From Myxococcales bacterium (GTDB lineage Bacteria; Myxococcota_A; Polyangia; Haliangiales; Haliangiaceae), in contig JADKKI010000009.1 in assembly GCA_016720595.1 (NCBI GenBank), positions 186,001 through 250,000 on the forward strand: 64,000 bases of DNA, read 5' to 3'. The first letter of the stretch is position 1; every line of letters begins with the position of its first letter. The position numbers were made by a program, and so were the translations under genes. The notes beneath the pieces were generated by a model, which was given only the letters and a program-made list of their open reading frames with translations, ran no database searches and was not told the DNA's origin. Positions 27,115 to 35,676 of this stretch are shown piece after piece.

Positions 27115-27128
27115 TGACTATATAGTCA
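27115..27128. promoter_or_regulatory. Candidate TetR operator palindrome
   Basis: TGACTATATAGTCA is a perfect 14-bp palindrome, AT-rich in an otherwise GC-rich region, 14 bases upstream of the TetR ATG and 22 bases upstream of the divergent gene's ATG. Its size and place fit an autoregulatory TetR operator overlapping both promoters. Confidence 0.8.
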
Positions 27129-27150
27129 TGATTTCAAGAGGAGCACGCAC

Positions 27151-27693
27151 ATGATCGGGATCCCGCTCGGCCTCGCGGTCGCCAACGCTTCGGAGTGGCT
27201 CATCCACAAGCACGTGCTCCACGGCCTCGGTCGGGACAAGAAGAGCTTCTGGAGCTTCCACTGGCATGACCATCATCGGAACGCGCGGCGCAACGGCCAC
27301 GTCGATGCGGACTATCGCGGGAGGCTGTTCACGGCGTGGAACGGCCAGAGCAAGGAAGCCTGTGTACTCGCGGCGAGCGTGGTGGCGATCGCACCGCTCG
27401 CGCCGGTGGCGCCGTGGTTCGTCGGCACGCTGATCTACTCCGCCGTGAACTACTACCGGAAGCACAAGCGGGCGCACCTCGATCCGGCATGGGCGCGCGA
27501 GCACCTGCCGTGGCACTACGACCACCACATGGGGCCGGACCAGGACGCGAACTGGTGCGTGACGCGCCCGTGGTTCGATCACCTGATGGGGACGCGCGTG
27601 CGGTACGTCGGCACCGAGCGCGAGCGTGTGCGGGCGTCTCGCGGCGTCGCGCCTGCTCAGTCCTTGCCGACGGCGGCCGGGAACGCGGCCTGA
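27151..27693 (+). CDS. Fatty acid hydroxylase/sterol desaturase-like protein
   Basis: 180 residues rich in His pairs laid out as in the fatty acid hydroxylase superfamily: EWLIHKHVLH near the start, HWHDHHRNAR (about 43-52), and LPWHYDHHMG near residue 125, with one hydrophobic segment between (VVAIAPLAPVAPWFVGTLIYSAV). Ribosome site AGAGGAG precedes the ATG. A di-iron oxygenase acting on a lipid is likely; substrate unknown. Probably controlled by the divergent TetR protein. Confidence 0.78.
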   Translation: MIGIPLGLAVANASEWLIHKHVLHGLGRDKKSFWSFHWHDHHRNARRNGHVDADYRGRLFTAWNGQSKEACVLAASVVAIAPLAPVAPWFVGTLIYSAVNYYRKHKRAHLDPAWAREHLPWHYDHHMGPDQDANWCVTRPWFDHLMGTRVRYVGTERERVRASRGVAPAQSLPTAAGNAA

Positions 27694-27791
27694 GCTTCCT
27701 TGGCGCCGGGGCCATCAGGCCACGGCACCGAGCAGGGCGGCCGGATGCCGCCGAGGTCCCGCCGCAAAATGCTGCACCCCCGGGACGAAGA

Positions 27792-27846
27792 GTCTGCCCC
27801 GTCTCCCAGCCAGCCCATGTCCCCACCGTCGACGAAGGGGGCAGAC
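27792..27846. repeat. Inverted repeat element in intergenic region
   Basis: GTCTGCCCC (27792-27800) and GGGGCAGAC (27838-27846) form a perfect 9-bp inverted repeat separated by 37 bases, inside the 207-base gap between the hydroxylase-like and zinc-ribbon genes. The same element has direct copies of GACGAAG next to each arm. It resembles REP-like palindromes scattered in other genomes, or could be a terminator; only one copy is seen here. Confidence 0.5.
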
Positions 27847-27900
27847 CCGGTCGGACCCTCGCTTCTTGGTCGTCAGAGGGGCGTGATAACGAGTCCGGTC

Positions 27901-28140
27901 ATGGAGAAGTTCCCTCGCGGCACGCTTCCACCCTCTGCGTTCGTCGCCCTGACGCCGGGGAACCCGTCGCAGGTCCAGCGGCCGCCCACCACGATCGAGC
28001 GTCCGGTGCAGGCTTCGCAGACCCCGCGCGGGACCTGCGATCTCGCGACCACCTGCCCGAACTGCAGCACGCTGATGCAGCCAGAGCATGCGCACTATCG
28101 TTGCGGCACCTGCGGCTATCGCGATTCCTGCTGCTTCTGA
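27901..28140 (+). CDS. Small zinc-ribbon protein
   Basis: 79 residues from ATG 27901 (MEKFPRGTLPPSAFVAL). The N-terminal half is a Pro/Thr-rich, probably disordered linker; the C-terminus CPNCSTLMQPEHAHYRCGTC followed by GYRDSCCF has two CxxC knuckles of a zinc ribbon, with an extra Cys pair near the end. The reading frame upstream of this ATG is open but unlike coding sequence. The last 25 bases overlap the convergent MFS gene. Confidence 0.65.
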   Translation: MEKFPRGTLPPSAFVALTPGNPSQVQRPPTTIERPVQASQTPRGTCDLATTCPNCSTLMQPEHAHYRCGTCGYRDSCCF

Positions 28141-29351
28141 CGCCGACGGCGGCGAAGCGCCACGGTGAGCAGCGCGATGCTCGCCGAGACGACGGCCATC
28201 ACCGCGACCACGAGGGCGAAGGCCTGTGGGTCGCTGCCGCCGAGCTTGGTGGTGCCGTAGCCGGCGAGGGCCCCTGACGTCATCGTGAGAAAGCCGATCG
28301 CCGAGGAGGCCGTGCCCGCGATGTGCGGGACGGGCTCGAGGGCGAGCGCGGTGGCGCTCGGTGAGGCGATCCCTACACCGAAGAAGTAGATGATCATCGG
28401 CACCAGGAAGCCGGCGATCCCGAACCCCGGGACCCGGGTGCCGATCGTGACGGCGATCCCGCCGAACACGAGGATCGCCGTCCCGATCACGATCATCGCA
28501 CCCGGAGATCGCCCGGCGTTCAGCATGCTGCCGCCGAGCAGGGCGCCGATCATGAGTGCCAGCGCGGTGAGGCCGAACAGGATGCCGAACGTCTCGCTCG
28601 AGGTGTGAAAGCCCTCCATGTAGACGAACGGCGAGTCCGCGATATACGCGAACTGACCGGCGAACGAGGCGCAGCTGATCAGGATCGGCAGGCGCGTTCC
28701 CGGCGTGGTGAAGAACGTGCGGAACCCGCGGATCAGCCCGAGCGGCGAGGCGACGAGGCGGCGCTCCACGGGCAACGTCTCGGACAGTGTTCGATACGCG
28801 ATCACCATCAGCACCGCGCCACACAGCGCGAGGGTCGCGAAGATCGAGCGCCAGCCCAACGTCGCGAGCAGCACCCCGCCGATCGAGGGTGCGATCATCG
28901 GAGCGATCGCGAGCGTCGCGAGCATCGTGGACAGGAGGCGCGCGGCCTGCTGGGCCGGTTGCGTGTCGCGGACCATCGCGCGCGCCACCACCGGCGCCAC
29001 CGAGCCACCGATGCCCTGGAGGGCGCGGCAGATCAGCAGGACCTCGATCGAGGGGCTGAGCGCACACGCGATCGCGGCGAGCGAGAACATGGCGAGCCCG
29101 CCGAGCAACACGCGACGCCGGCCCCACGCATCGGACAGGTAGCCGACGACGAGCTGCGCGAGCGCGAAGCCGATCATGAACACCGAGAGCGTGAGTCCGG
29201 CGGTGGCGTCCTCGACCTCGAACGTCGCGGCGAGCGTGGGCTGCGCCGGGAGGCTCATGTCGATCGACAGCGCGATCACCGCGGTCATCGCGGCCAGCGT
29301 GACGACCCAGCGCGTCGAGCCGATCGGCATCGGGGAGCGCGGTGCCGACAT
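28116..29351 (-). CDS. MFS drug transporter, Bcr/CflA-like
   Basis: 411 residues with about 12 membrane helices. The DHA1 motifs are present: GYLSDAWGRRRVLLGG (motif A) after helix 2, a conserved D in SIDMSLPAQPTLA of helix 1 and ALQGIGGSVAPVVARAMVRD (motif B region). Closest in style to the Bcr/CflA export group. A short Arg-rich tail. No regulator adjacent. Confidence 0.88.
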   Translation of the reverse strand: MSAPRSPMPIGSTRWVVTLAAMTAVIALSIDMSLPAQPTLAATFEVEDATAGLTLSVFMIGFALAQLVVGYLSDAWGRRRVLLGGLAMFSLAAIACALSPSIEVLLICRALQGIGGSVAPVVARAMVRDTQPAQQAARLLSTMLATLAIAPMIAPSIGGVLLATLGWRSIFATLALCGAVLMVIAYRTLSETLPVERRLVASPLGLIRGFRTFFTTPGTRLPILISCASFAGQFAYIADSPFVYMEGFHTSSETFGILFGLTALALMIGALLGGSMLNAGRSPGAMIVIGTAILVFGGIAVTIGTRVPGFGIAGFLVPMIIYFFGVGIASPSATALALEPVPHIAGTASSAIGFLTMTSGALAGYGTTKLGGSDPQAFALVVAVMAVVSASIALLTVALRRRRRQKQQESR

Positions 29352-29470
29352 CCGGCCATCATGCCTGGCCGATCGGGTGGCGTCTGCGTGCCGTGCCTGC
29401 GACCGCAGGACGGTGTGTTCACCGACGCGGGCGATGACGTGGGGCAGTTCCAGCGCTAGGTTTACGAACC

Positions 29471-30487
29471 ATGACTAGCAGCATCATCCAGGCCACGATG
29501 CGGCTCGGGTTCCCCTGGCAGACCCAGGACCCGTTCCTGTTCTGCGTGCATCACGATGACAAGTACCCCGCCGGGAACGACCAGATGGGGCCCGCGTCGT
29601 CGCTCGCCGGCCGCAACCTCGGCATGGACTTCGAGGGCAAGGATGGCTGGCGCATGTACCACGGCGACGTGGTCCCCGGCTTCCCCGGCCACCCGCACCG
29701 CGGCTTCGAGACCGTGACGATCGTCCGTCGCGGCCTCATCGATCATTCGGACTCTCTCGGTGCGGCGGCGCGGTTCGGTCGCGGCGACACGCAGTGGCTC
29801 ACCGCGGGCAAGGGCATCGTCCACTCGGAGATGTTCCCTTTGCTCGACAAGACCGCACCGAACCCGGTGGAGCTGTTCCAGATCTGGCTCAACCTGCCGA
29901 AGGCCGACAAGCTCGTCGATCCGCACTTCTCGATGCTGTGGGATCACCAGATCCCGCGGCACGTGGCGCGCGATGCGAACGGCCGCGAGACCGAGATCAC
30001 CGTGATCGCCGGCGCGCTCGCTGACGTCACGCCGCTCCCGCCGCCGCCGAGCTCGTGGGCGTCGAAGTCCGAGAGTGATCTCGCGATCTGGACGATCCGC
30101 ATGGCCGCGAACGCCACGTGGACGCTGCCGGCGGCCAAGGAAGGCACCAACCGCACGCTCTACCTGTTCGCCGGCAAGGCCCAGATCGCGGACCGCGAGC
30201 TCGCGAGCCCCACTGGCGTGGCGCTCCGGCCCGATGCCGAGGCGATGATCGTCGCGGGGCCGGAGCCGGTGGAGCTGCTGCTCCTCCAGGGCCGGCCGAT
30301 CGGCGAGCCCGTGGTCCAGCACGGGCCGTTCGTGATGAACACGCGACAGGAGATCCAGCAGGCGTTCGCGGACTATCAGCGCACCCAGTTCGGCGGCTGG
30401 CCGTGGCCGAGCGAGGCGCCCGTGCACGGACGCGAGGAAGGCCGGTTCGCGCGCCACGCCGACGGCAAGATCGAGCGCGCCGAGTAG
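29471..30487 (+). CDS. Pirin family protein
   Basis: 338-residue bicupin. The N-terminal metal-site motif HPHRGFETVTIV, the following IDHSDSLG and GKGIVHSEMFP supply the His/His/His/Glu set of pirins. Bacterial pirins act as dioxygenases on flavonoids (quercetinase) or as regulators of metabolic enzymes; which applies here is unknown. Its stop directly abuts the stop of the convergent POT gene. Confidence 0.9.
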   Translation: MTSSIIQATMRLGFPWQTQDPFLFCVHHDDKYPAGNDQMGPASSLAGRNLGMDFEGKDGWRMYHGDVVPGFPGHPHRGFETVTIVRRGLIDHSDSLGAAARFGRGDTQWLTAGKGIVHSEMFPLLDKTAPNPVELFQIWLNLPKADKLVDPHFSMLWDHQIPRHVARDANGRETEITVIAGALADVTPLPPPPSSWASKSESDLAIWTIRMAANATWTLPAAKEGTNRTLYLFAGKAQIADRELASPTGVALRPDAEAMIVAGPEPVELLLLQGRPIGEPVVQHGPFVMNTRQEIQQAFADYQRTQFGGWPWPSEAPVHGREEGRFARHADGKIERAE

Positions 30488-32101
30488 CTACGTCTTCTCG
30501 CGCGCGGTCGCGGCGGGAAGTGTGTCGGCGCCGGCGGCCGGCGGGCCACCGCCGGCGCGGTAGTTGTCGACGTACGCGTAGCGTCGCGAGTACAGGTAGA
30601 ACACGAGCGCGGCGAGCCCCGCGAACGCGGCGAAGAAGAACATCAGGAACGTGGTCACGCTGAGGCCGCTCGACTGGATCGAGCCGATCACGCTCTTGTT
30701 GCGGATGCCGGCGTCGACGAGCAGCACCCACAGGTTGCCGACCGTGGTGGCGAGGTTCCAGAAGCTCATGATCACGCCCTTCATCGCGAGCGGCGCCTGG
30801 CTGTACGCGAACTCGAGGCCGGTCGCGGAGACCAGCACCTCGCCGAACGTGAGCAGCGCGTAGGGGAGGAGCTGCCAGAAGATCGAGATCGTCTTGACCT
30901 CGCTGCCCTCGATCTGGAGCTGCAGGACGCCGGCGGCGACCCAGGCGAGCGCGGAGAACAGGATGCCGGCCGTCATCTTGCGCAGCGCCGTGGGCTCCCA
31001 GCCGCGCTTGCGCAGCCACGGGTACAACCAGAGGTTGTTGACCGGGATCAGGATCATCACGAACAGCGGGTTGAACGCCTGCATCTGCGCGGGCTGGAAG
31101 TTGGTCTCCCAGCCGGCGACGAGGTCCCAGGTGGGGACGTGCATCGTGGTGCCCTGGCTGACCCACTCGGTCGCCTTCTGATCGAACAGCGAGAAGAACG
31201 GCGTGACGAGCGCGAACACGATCAGCACGCGCAGCACCGAGCGCACGCCATCGACGGCCTCGTCGGTGTGGATGCCGCGCGCTCGGTCGAGCTGGATCCA
31301 GGTGCCGAGTCCGCCGAACACGAGGAACACGACGACCGCCAGACAGATCACGGGGACGATATCGAGGACGGGGAGGAGGAAGAACGAGCCCGCGGCGAGC
31401 ACCACGCCACCCACCGCGAGCCAGAAGCCGACGTTCCCGCGCTGCGGATCCTTCGCGAGCAGCGCCGTCTTGACCACCCGGATGAACGAGTTCGGATTCG
31501 CCTGCGCGACCGGGACCATCACGTAGATGTTGCGGCCGGCCCACAGCACGGCGGTGGCGAGCAGCATCAGGACGGCCGGAATACCGAACGCGACGCTCGG
31601 TCCCCAGGTGACGAGCATCACCGGCATGAGGAGTGAACCGAAGAACGAGCCGAAGTTGATGATCCAGTAGAAGGCGTCGAACACCGCCTTCGCGAGGTGC
31701 TTGGTGCGCGCGTCGAACTGGTCGCCGATGAACGATGCGACGAGCGGCTTGATCCCGCCCGCGCCGAGCGCGACGAGGACGAGGCCGACCATGAACGCAT
31801 CCTTGTCGTGCGGAACCACCGCGAGGATGCCGAGGCCGACGCAGTAGATCAGGCTGAACCACAGGATCGTGCGGTACTTGCCCATCAGGCGATCCGCGAT
31901 CCACCCGCCGAGCAGCGGGAAGAAATAGACGCCGATCACGAAGGAGTGAAAGATGTCCTTCGCATCGGCCTTCTGGAGCAGCAGCACCGTGATCAGAAAC
32001 TGCTGCAGGATGTTTCGCATCCCGTAGAAGCTGAAGCGCTCGCAACCCTCGCTACCGATGATGTAGGGGATCTGCCGCGGCATCTTCGCCGGCTCGGACA
32101 T
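30488..32101 (-). CDS. POT/PTR2 family proton-coupled peptide transporter
   Basis: ATG 32101 gives MSEPAKMPRQIPYIIGSEGC. 537 residues with 12-14 hydrophobic helices. The family signature is at the start of helix 1 (ERFSFYGMRNILQQFL), and GVYFFPLLGGWIADRLMGKYRTI and the GAGGIKPLVASFIGDQF loop are the PTR2 motifs. It imports di- and tripeptides with protons. In a proteolytic bacterium this fits amino acid scavenging. Confidence 0.9.
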   Translation of the reverse strand: MSEPAKMPRQIPYIIGSEGCERFSFYGMRNILQQFLITVLLLQKADAKDIFHSFVIGVYFFPLLGGWIADRLMGKYRTILWFSLIYCVGLGILAVVPHDKDAFMVGLVLVALGAGGIKPLVASFIGDQFDARTKHLAKAVFDAFYWIINFGSFFGSLLMPVMLVTWGPSVAFGIPAVLMLLATAVLWAGRNIYVMVPVAQANPNSFIRVVKTALLAKDPQRGNVGFWLAVGGVVLAAGSFFLLPVLDIVPVICLAVVVFLVFGGLGTWIQLDRARGIHTDEAVDGVRSVLRVLIVFALVTPFFSLFDQKATEWVSQGTTMHVPTWDLVAGWETNFQPAQMQAFNPLFVMILIPVNNLWLYPWLRKRGWEPTALRKMTAGILFSALAWVAAGVLQLQIEGSEVKTISIFWQLLPYALLTFGEVLVSATGLEFAYSQAPLAMKGVIMSFWNLATTVGNLWVLLVDAGIRNKSVIGSIQSSGLSVTTFLMFFFAAFAGLAALVFYLYSRRYAYVDNYRAGGGPPAAGADTLPAATAREKT

Positions 32102-32144
32102 GGCGCCGTCATAGCACGGCGTTCTGGGGCTATGCTCGACGGGC

Positions 32145-32918
32145 ATGTTGCGTAGCGGTTCGCCGAAGACCACGCTCGGCGACTGGCTCGCGCAGGGCCC
32201 GTTCGGGCTCGCGATGTCGAGCGGGTTCTTCTCGTTCTACGCCCACACCGGCATGCTCTCGGCGTTGCTCGCGCGCGGGCTCGCGCCGGCCCACGTGGCG
32301 GGCTCGAGCGCGGGTGCGATGGTGACCGGAGCGTGGGCGGCCGGCGCACCCACCGACGAGCTGACCACGTTCCTCCTCAGCATGCGCCGGGAGGACTTCT
32401 GGGACCCCGGCGTTGGTGCGGGCCTGCTCGCGGGGAAGAAGTTCGACGGGCTGCTACGGAAGTTCCTGCCGGTGGCGCGGATCGAGGCGTGCCGCGTGCC
32501 GGTCCGGATCAGCGCGTTCGACATCCTCGGACGACGGACCACGGTGCTCGATCGCGGCGATCTGCCCACGGCGATCCGCGCGTCGTGCGCGGTGCCCGCG
32601 ATGTTCCGGCCGGTGTGGATCGATCGGCGCCCGTACTGGGATGGCGGCATCCTCGACCGGCCCGGCATCGCCGGGGTGCCTCCCGGGCGGCTGCTGTTCC
32701 ACCACATCAGCGCGCACGCCCCGTGGAGCCGAAGCAATGCGCCGCTCGAGATCCCCACGCGCAGGGAGATGGTCACGCTCGTGCTGGACGATCTGCCGCG
32801 CGTGAACCCGTTCCGGCTCGAGGCGGGCCGGCAAGCGCTCCACGAGGCCGCCGCGGCGACGGCGCGCGCCCTCGACCAGCCGATCGACCGCGATCTCGTC
32901 CGCGTGCCCGCCCGCTGA
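32145..32918 (+). CDS. Patatin-like phospholipase
   Basis: 257 residues. Nucleophile S55 in the GSSAG elbow (AGSSAGAMV) and the catalytic Asp in YWDGGILD make the Ser-Asp dyad; the glycine oxyanion loop is less typical (LAMSSGFFSFYAHTGML). No signal peptide. Likely a lipid acyl hydrolase. Divergent from the POT gene by 43 bases. A more diverged patatin is encoded at 62608-63306. Confidence 0.85.
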   Translation: MLRSGSPKTTLGDWLAQGPFGLAMSSGFFSFYAHTGMLSALLARGLAPAHVAGSSAGAMVTGAWAAGAPTDELTTFLLSMRREDFWDPGVGAGLLAGKKFDGLLRKFLPVARIEACRVPVRISAFDILGRRTTVLDRGDLPTAIRASCAVPAMFRPVWIDRRPYWDGGILDRPGIAGVPPGRLLFHHISAHAPWSRSNAPLEIPTRREMVTLVLDDLPRVNPFRLEAGRQALHEAAAATARALDQPIDRDLVRVPAR

Positions 32919-32927
32919 CGAAGGGCG

Positions 32928-32969
32928 TGATCACCGCGGAACGCAGCAGCTGATCACCGTGCGTCACGC
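32928..32969 (+). promoter_or_regulatory. Candidate enhancer (activator) sites upstream of p1
   Basis: TGATCACCG occurs at 32928-32936 and again at 32951-32959. The second copy extends to TGATCACCGTGCGTCACGC (32951-32969), which matches the p3 upstream motif TGATCACCGTGGGTTACGC (44241-44259) at 17 of 19 positions. It lies 51 bases before the p1 sigma-54 element, a normal place for an enhancer-binding-protein site. Confidence 0.55.
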
Positions 32970-33019
32970 TCTCGAGGTCTCCAGAGCGCCAAGCCCGTGG
33001 ATCCATGGCGCCGAGTCGA

Positions 33020-33035
33020 TGGCACGACGGCTGCT
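33020..33035 (+). promoter_or_regulatory. Sigma-54 promoter of GG-leader peptide p1
   Basis: TGGCACGACGGCTGCT fits the -24/-12 consensus TGGCACG-N4-TTGCW with one mismatch and the strict GG-N10-GC spacing. It differs from the p4 element at one position only. The predicted start site near 33047 would give a leader of about 180 bases, inflated by the poly-C stretch that follows. Confidence 0.75.
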
Positions 33036-33070
33036 TGAGTGATGGTCACGGCCCCACCGAGGCAGCCACA

Positions 33071-33203
33071 GCACCCCCCGCGCCGGCCCCCCCCCCCCCC
33101 CCCGCGCCCCCCGCCCCCCCCCCCCCCCCCCGCGGACCACGCGACACGGCGCCCGCGCGCCCCGCCCCCCCCCGGCCCGGCCCCCCCCCCCCCCCCCCGC
33201 CCC
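33071..33203. other. Poly-C tracts, probable sequence artefact
   Basis: Runs of about 10-20 C broken by single G or CGCG occupy this stretch between the p1 promoter and the p1 start. Nothing comparable exists elsewhere except 51730-51772 and 52032-52076 (also G/C runs). Such runs are more typical of failed consensus in a hard GC region than of biology; the true length and content here should be doubted. Confidence 0.6.
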
Positions 33204-33225
33204 GTAACTCGAAAGGACCATGACC

Positions 33226-33417
33226 ATGTTCAAGACCATCCAGGACCTGTCTTCCGTCACCGGCGGCGTCAACTTCTCGAGCGTCGCGCGCCAGGACGCC
33301 GGCAAGGCCGTCGGTGGACCGACGGTGTTCAACCCGACGATCCGGGACGCCGCGACCATCGACGAGAACTGGCGCCCGCTGGCCAACGTCCTCGGCTCGT
33401 CGAACGCCGGCAAGTGA
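33226..33417 (+). CDS. Double-glycine leader peptide p1
   Basis: 63 residues. Of two ATGs, 33226 has the better spacing to AAAGGA (8 bases). The leader MFKTIQDLSSVTGG ends in the double glycine cut by C39 peptidases of bacteriocin-type ABC exporters. The predicted mature peptide of 49 residues (VNFSSVARQDAGKAV...) is polar, with no Cys, and ends SSNAGK. A sigma-54 element and candidate enhancer sites lie upstream, and a hairpin follows the stop. Same leader type as p2, p3 and p4. Function unknown: bacteriocin, signal or surface peptide are all possible. Confidence 0.8.
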   Translation: MFKTIQDLSSVTGGVNFSSVARQDAGKAVGGPTVFNPTIRDAATIDENWRPLANVLGSSNAGK

Positions 33418-33426
33418 CGCGTCCTT

Positions 33427-33456
33427 CCACCTCCGGCAGTGGGCCGTGCGAGGTGG
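33427..33456 (+). terminator. Terminator-like hairpin after p1
   Basis: Perfect 7-bp inverted repeat CCACCTC (33427-33433)/GAGGTGG (33450-33456), with an inner CGG/CCG stem, nine bases after the p1 stop and before the GreA-like gene. No T-tract. It would keep p1 a single-gene transcript. Confidence 0.5.
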
Positions 33457-33480
33457 CCCGCACAGCGGTAGGCTGAGGCG

Positions 33481-33915
33481 GTGAGCAAGGCGTTCACCAA
33501 GGAGAACGATGACGTCCCGGAGGTCCCGGTGCGTCGTCGCGGACTGCCTGTGCCCGAGCTCAACCTGGTGACGCCGGCCGGGCTCGCCGCGGCGCGGGCC
33601 GAGCTCGAGCAGCTCACGCGCACCGATGGCGACGCGGACCGGATCCGCGAGCTCGCCGAGCATCTCTCGACGGCGCAGGCGGCGGATCCTCCGGTGGACC
33701 GCGGCGAGGTGGCGCTCGGGGCGCGGGTGACGATCGAGGACGAGCAGGGCGAGCTGCACGTGTACTCGCTCGTGGGAGCGATCGAGGCCGATCCGAAGCG
33801 AGGGCGGCTGAGCTGGCAATCCCCGCTCGCGCAGGCGCTGTGGGGGATGCGCGTCGGGGACGGGGTCACGTTGCCGCGTGGCGACGGTGAGATCGTCACC
33901 ATCGAGTATCCGTGA
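33481..33915 (+). CDS. GreA/GreB family protein
   Basis: 144 residues from GTG 33481. The N-terminal part contains a short helical segment (LAAARAELEQLTRTDGDADRIRELAEHL), the remains of the Gre coiled coil, and the C-terminal FKBP-like domain is seen in VALGARVTIEDEQGELHVYSLVG through SPLAQALWGMRVGDGVTLPRG. Related proteins bind the RNA polymerase secondary channel; with a shortened coiled coil it may not cleave RNA and could be an Rnk-like regulator. Confidence 0.8.
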   Translation: MSKAFTKENDDVPEVPVRRRGLPVPELNLVTPAGLAAARAELEQLTRTDGDADRIRELAEHLSTAQAADPPVDRGEVALGARVTIEDEQGELHVYSLVGAIEADPKRGRLSWQSPLAQALWGMRVGDGVTLPRGDGEIVTIEYP

Positions 33916-33998
33916 ATCGCAAGTCCCACGTTGCGGAGGTGGATTCAAGAGCAAGACCCGGAGTGCGGCGAGCGGCGCGGACCTCCAGGGTAAAGGGC

Positions 33999-35051
33999 AT
34001 GGAGACCCAGACCCAGATCGATCCTCGGTGGGCGCAGATCCTCGCGCGGGATGCCACCGCCGATGGCAGCTTCGTCTACTCGGTGAAGACCACCGGCGTG
34101 TACTGCCGACCTTCGTGCCCGGCACGCGCGGCGCGGCCCGAGAACGTGGCGTTCCACGCGACGACGGCGGCCGCCGAGCGCGCGGGCTTTCGCGCCTGCA
34201 AGCGGTGCAAGCCCACGGGGCCCTCGCGCGGCGAGGAGCAGGCGGCGCGGATCGCGGAGCTGTGTCGGTTCCTCGAGCAGGCGGACGAGATGCCCACCCT
34301 CGACGATCTCGCCGCGCGAGCGGGATGGAGCACCTATCACCTGCACCGCGTGTTCAAGGCGGTCACCGGCCTGACCCCACGGGGCTATGCGGCGGCGCAC
34401 CGCGCGGACCGAGTGCGCGACGAGCTGCGCAGCACGCGCACCGTGACCGAGGCGATCTATGGCGCGGGCTTCAACTCGAACGGGCGATTCTACGCGGCCG
34501 CCGACCAGATGCTCGGGATGACCCCGAGCGCTTACAAGCGCGGCGGGACGGCGGCAGAGATCCGGTTCGCGGTGGGCGAGTGCTCGCTCGGCTCGATCCT
34601 CGTGGCGAGCAGCACGCGAGGCGTGTGCGCGATCCTGCTCGGCGATGATCCGGATCTGCTCGCGCGCGAGCTGCAGGACCAGTTCCCCAAGGCCACGCTC
34701 GTGGGCGGAGACGCGGGGTTCGAGGCCATCGTGGCGCGTGTGGTGGGCGTGATCGAGGAGCCGCGGCTGGGCGTGGCGCTCCCTCTCGACGTTCGCGGCA
34801 CGGCGTTCCAGCAGCGGGTGTGGAGCGCGCTGCAGAAGATCCGCGTGGGGACGACCGCGAGCTATGCGGAGATCGCGAAGCAGATCGGCGCGCCAAGCTC
34901 GGTGCGTGCGGTGGCGCAGGCGTGCGGCGCGAATCGGCTGGCGGTGGCGATCCCGTGTCATCGCGTGGTGCGCAGCGATGGCGCACTGTCCGGCTATCGC
35001 TGGGGCGTGGAGCGCAAGCGCACGCTCCTCGCACGTGAGGCCAAGCGATGA
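33999..35051 (+). CDS. ada: Ada: bifunctional methylation-response regulator and O6-alkylguanine-DNA alkyltransferase
   Basis: 350 residues from ATG 33999; a GTG 87 bases upstream is in frame but that extension is unlike Ada. Zinc and methyl-phosphotriester acceptor Cys are C36, C40, C67 and C70 (E. coli C38, C42, C69, C72). An AraC-type DNA-binding domain follows (TLDDLAARAGWSTYHLHRVFKAVTG). The C-terminal transferase has its acceptor C320 in the PCHRVV motif. All domains and key residues are intact, so it should sense and repair alkylated DNA. Confidence 0.93.
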   Translation: METQTQIDPRWAQILARDATADGSFVYSVKTTGVYCRPSCPARAARPENVAFHATTAAAERAGFRACKRCKPTGPSRGEEQAARIAELCRFLEQADEMPTLDDLAARAGWSTYHLHRVFKAVTGLTPRGYAAAHRADRVRDELRSTRTVTEAIYGAGFNSNGRFYAAADQMLGMTPSAYKRGGTAAEIRFAVGECSLGSILVASSTRGVCAILLGDDPDLLARELQDQFPKATLVGGDAGFEAIVARVVGVIEEPRLGVALPLDVRGTAFQQRVWSALQKIRVGTTASYAEIAKQIGAPSSVRAVAQACGANRLAVAIPCHRVVRSDGALSGYRWGVERKRTLLAREAKR

Positions 35052-35135
35052 ACGAGGTGGACTGGAGCGGGGCATCGCCACACGCTCGGCGTGATCTTTC
35101 ACGATGCGGCGTGATGTGAGGTAGGGTGCGGCGCG

Positions 35136-35657
35136 ATGCAATTCAAGGCGCACAGTCCAGGGACGCTGAAAGGCATCAAGATCGAGTGGGACGTGGAGGT
35201 CGAGCTGACCGACGAGGTCCGCGCGGCGATGCTGCCGTCCGACGTCGACACGATGCGCGTGGGGACGCTCGCGCGTGGGTTCGTGGTCGCGAACATCACG
35301 TACCCACGGGGGACCCTGGCGTTCCGGGTGGCCGAGGCGCACGAGGTGTTCCTGCAGGTGCCGGTGGAGTCAGAGACCGCGCCCAGGGTCCCGAAGGTCA
35401 AGATCCCGGGGACGTGGACGGTCGAGCAGGATGGGACCGTCGAGCGGCATCGCGGGACGATCGGGACCGAGGATGATGACGAGCGGATCGACGTGCTGAT
35501 CGCGACGCGCTCGCCGGGGATCTCGCGGGCGCGAGCGCAGAAGATGATCGATGACGGGTGTGTGAGCGTGGCGGGGGTGTCGATCCGGAAGTCGAACCAT
35601 CGGCTGCGGGCCGGTGAGGTGATCGAGGTGGTGATCCTCGGTCCTTCGCAGGGCTGA
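35136..35657 (+). CDS. S4-domain RNA-binding protein
   Basis: 173 residues. The last 55 residues form an S4 domain (RIDVLIATRSPGISRARAQK, DDGCVSVAGVSIRKSNHRLRAGEVIEVVI), as found in RluA/RsuA, ribosomal S4 and stress proteins. The first 110 residues have beta-type sequence of no family that I recognise (HSPGTLKGIKIEWDVEVEL, LARGFVVANITYPRGTLAFRV). Probably a cytoplasmic RNA-binding protein of unknown target. Confidence 0.75.
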   Translation: MQFKAHSPGTLKGIKIEWDVEVELTDEVRAAMLPSDVDTMRVGTLARGFVVANITYPRGTLAFRVAEAHEVFLQVPVESETAPRVPKVKIPGTWTVEQDGTVERHRGTIGTEDDDERIDVLIATRSPGISRARAQKMIDDGCVSVAGVSIRKSNHRLRAGEVIEVVILGPSQG

Positions 35658-35676
35658 GGGTTAACCGATCGCCTGG

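Noticed and set aside
33005..33223. Pro-rich open frames through the poly-C tract
   Set aside because: They exist only because C runs have no stop codons; no start signal or domain, and the sequence itself is doubtful.
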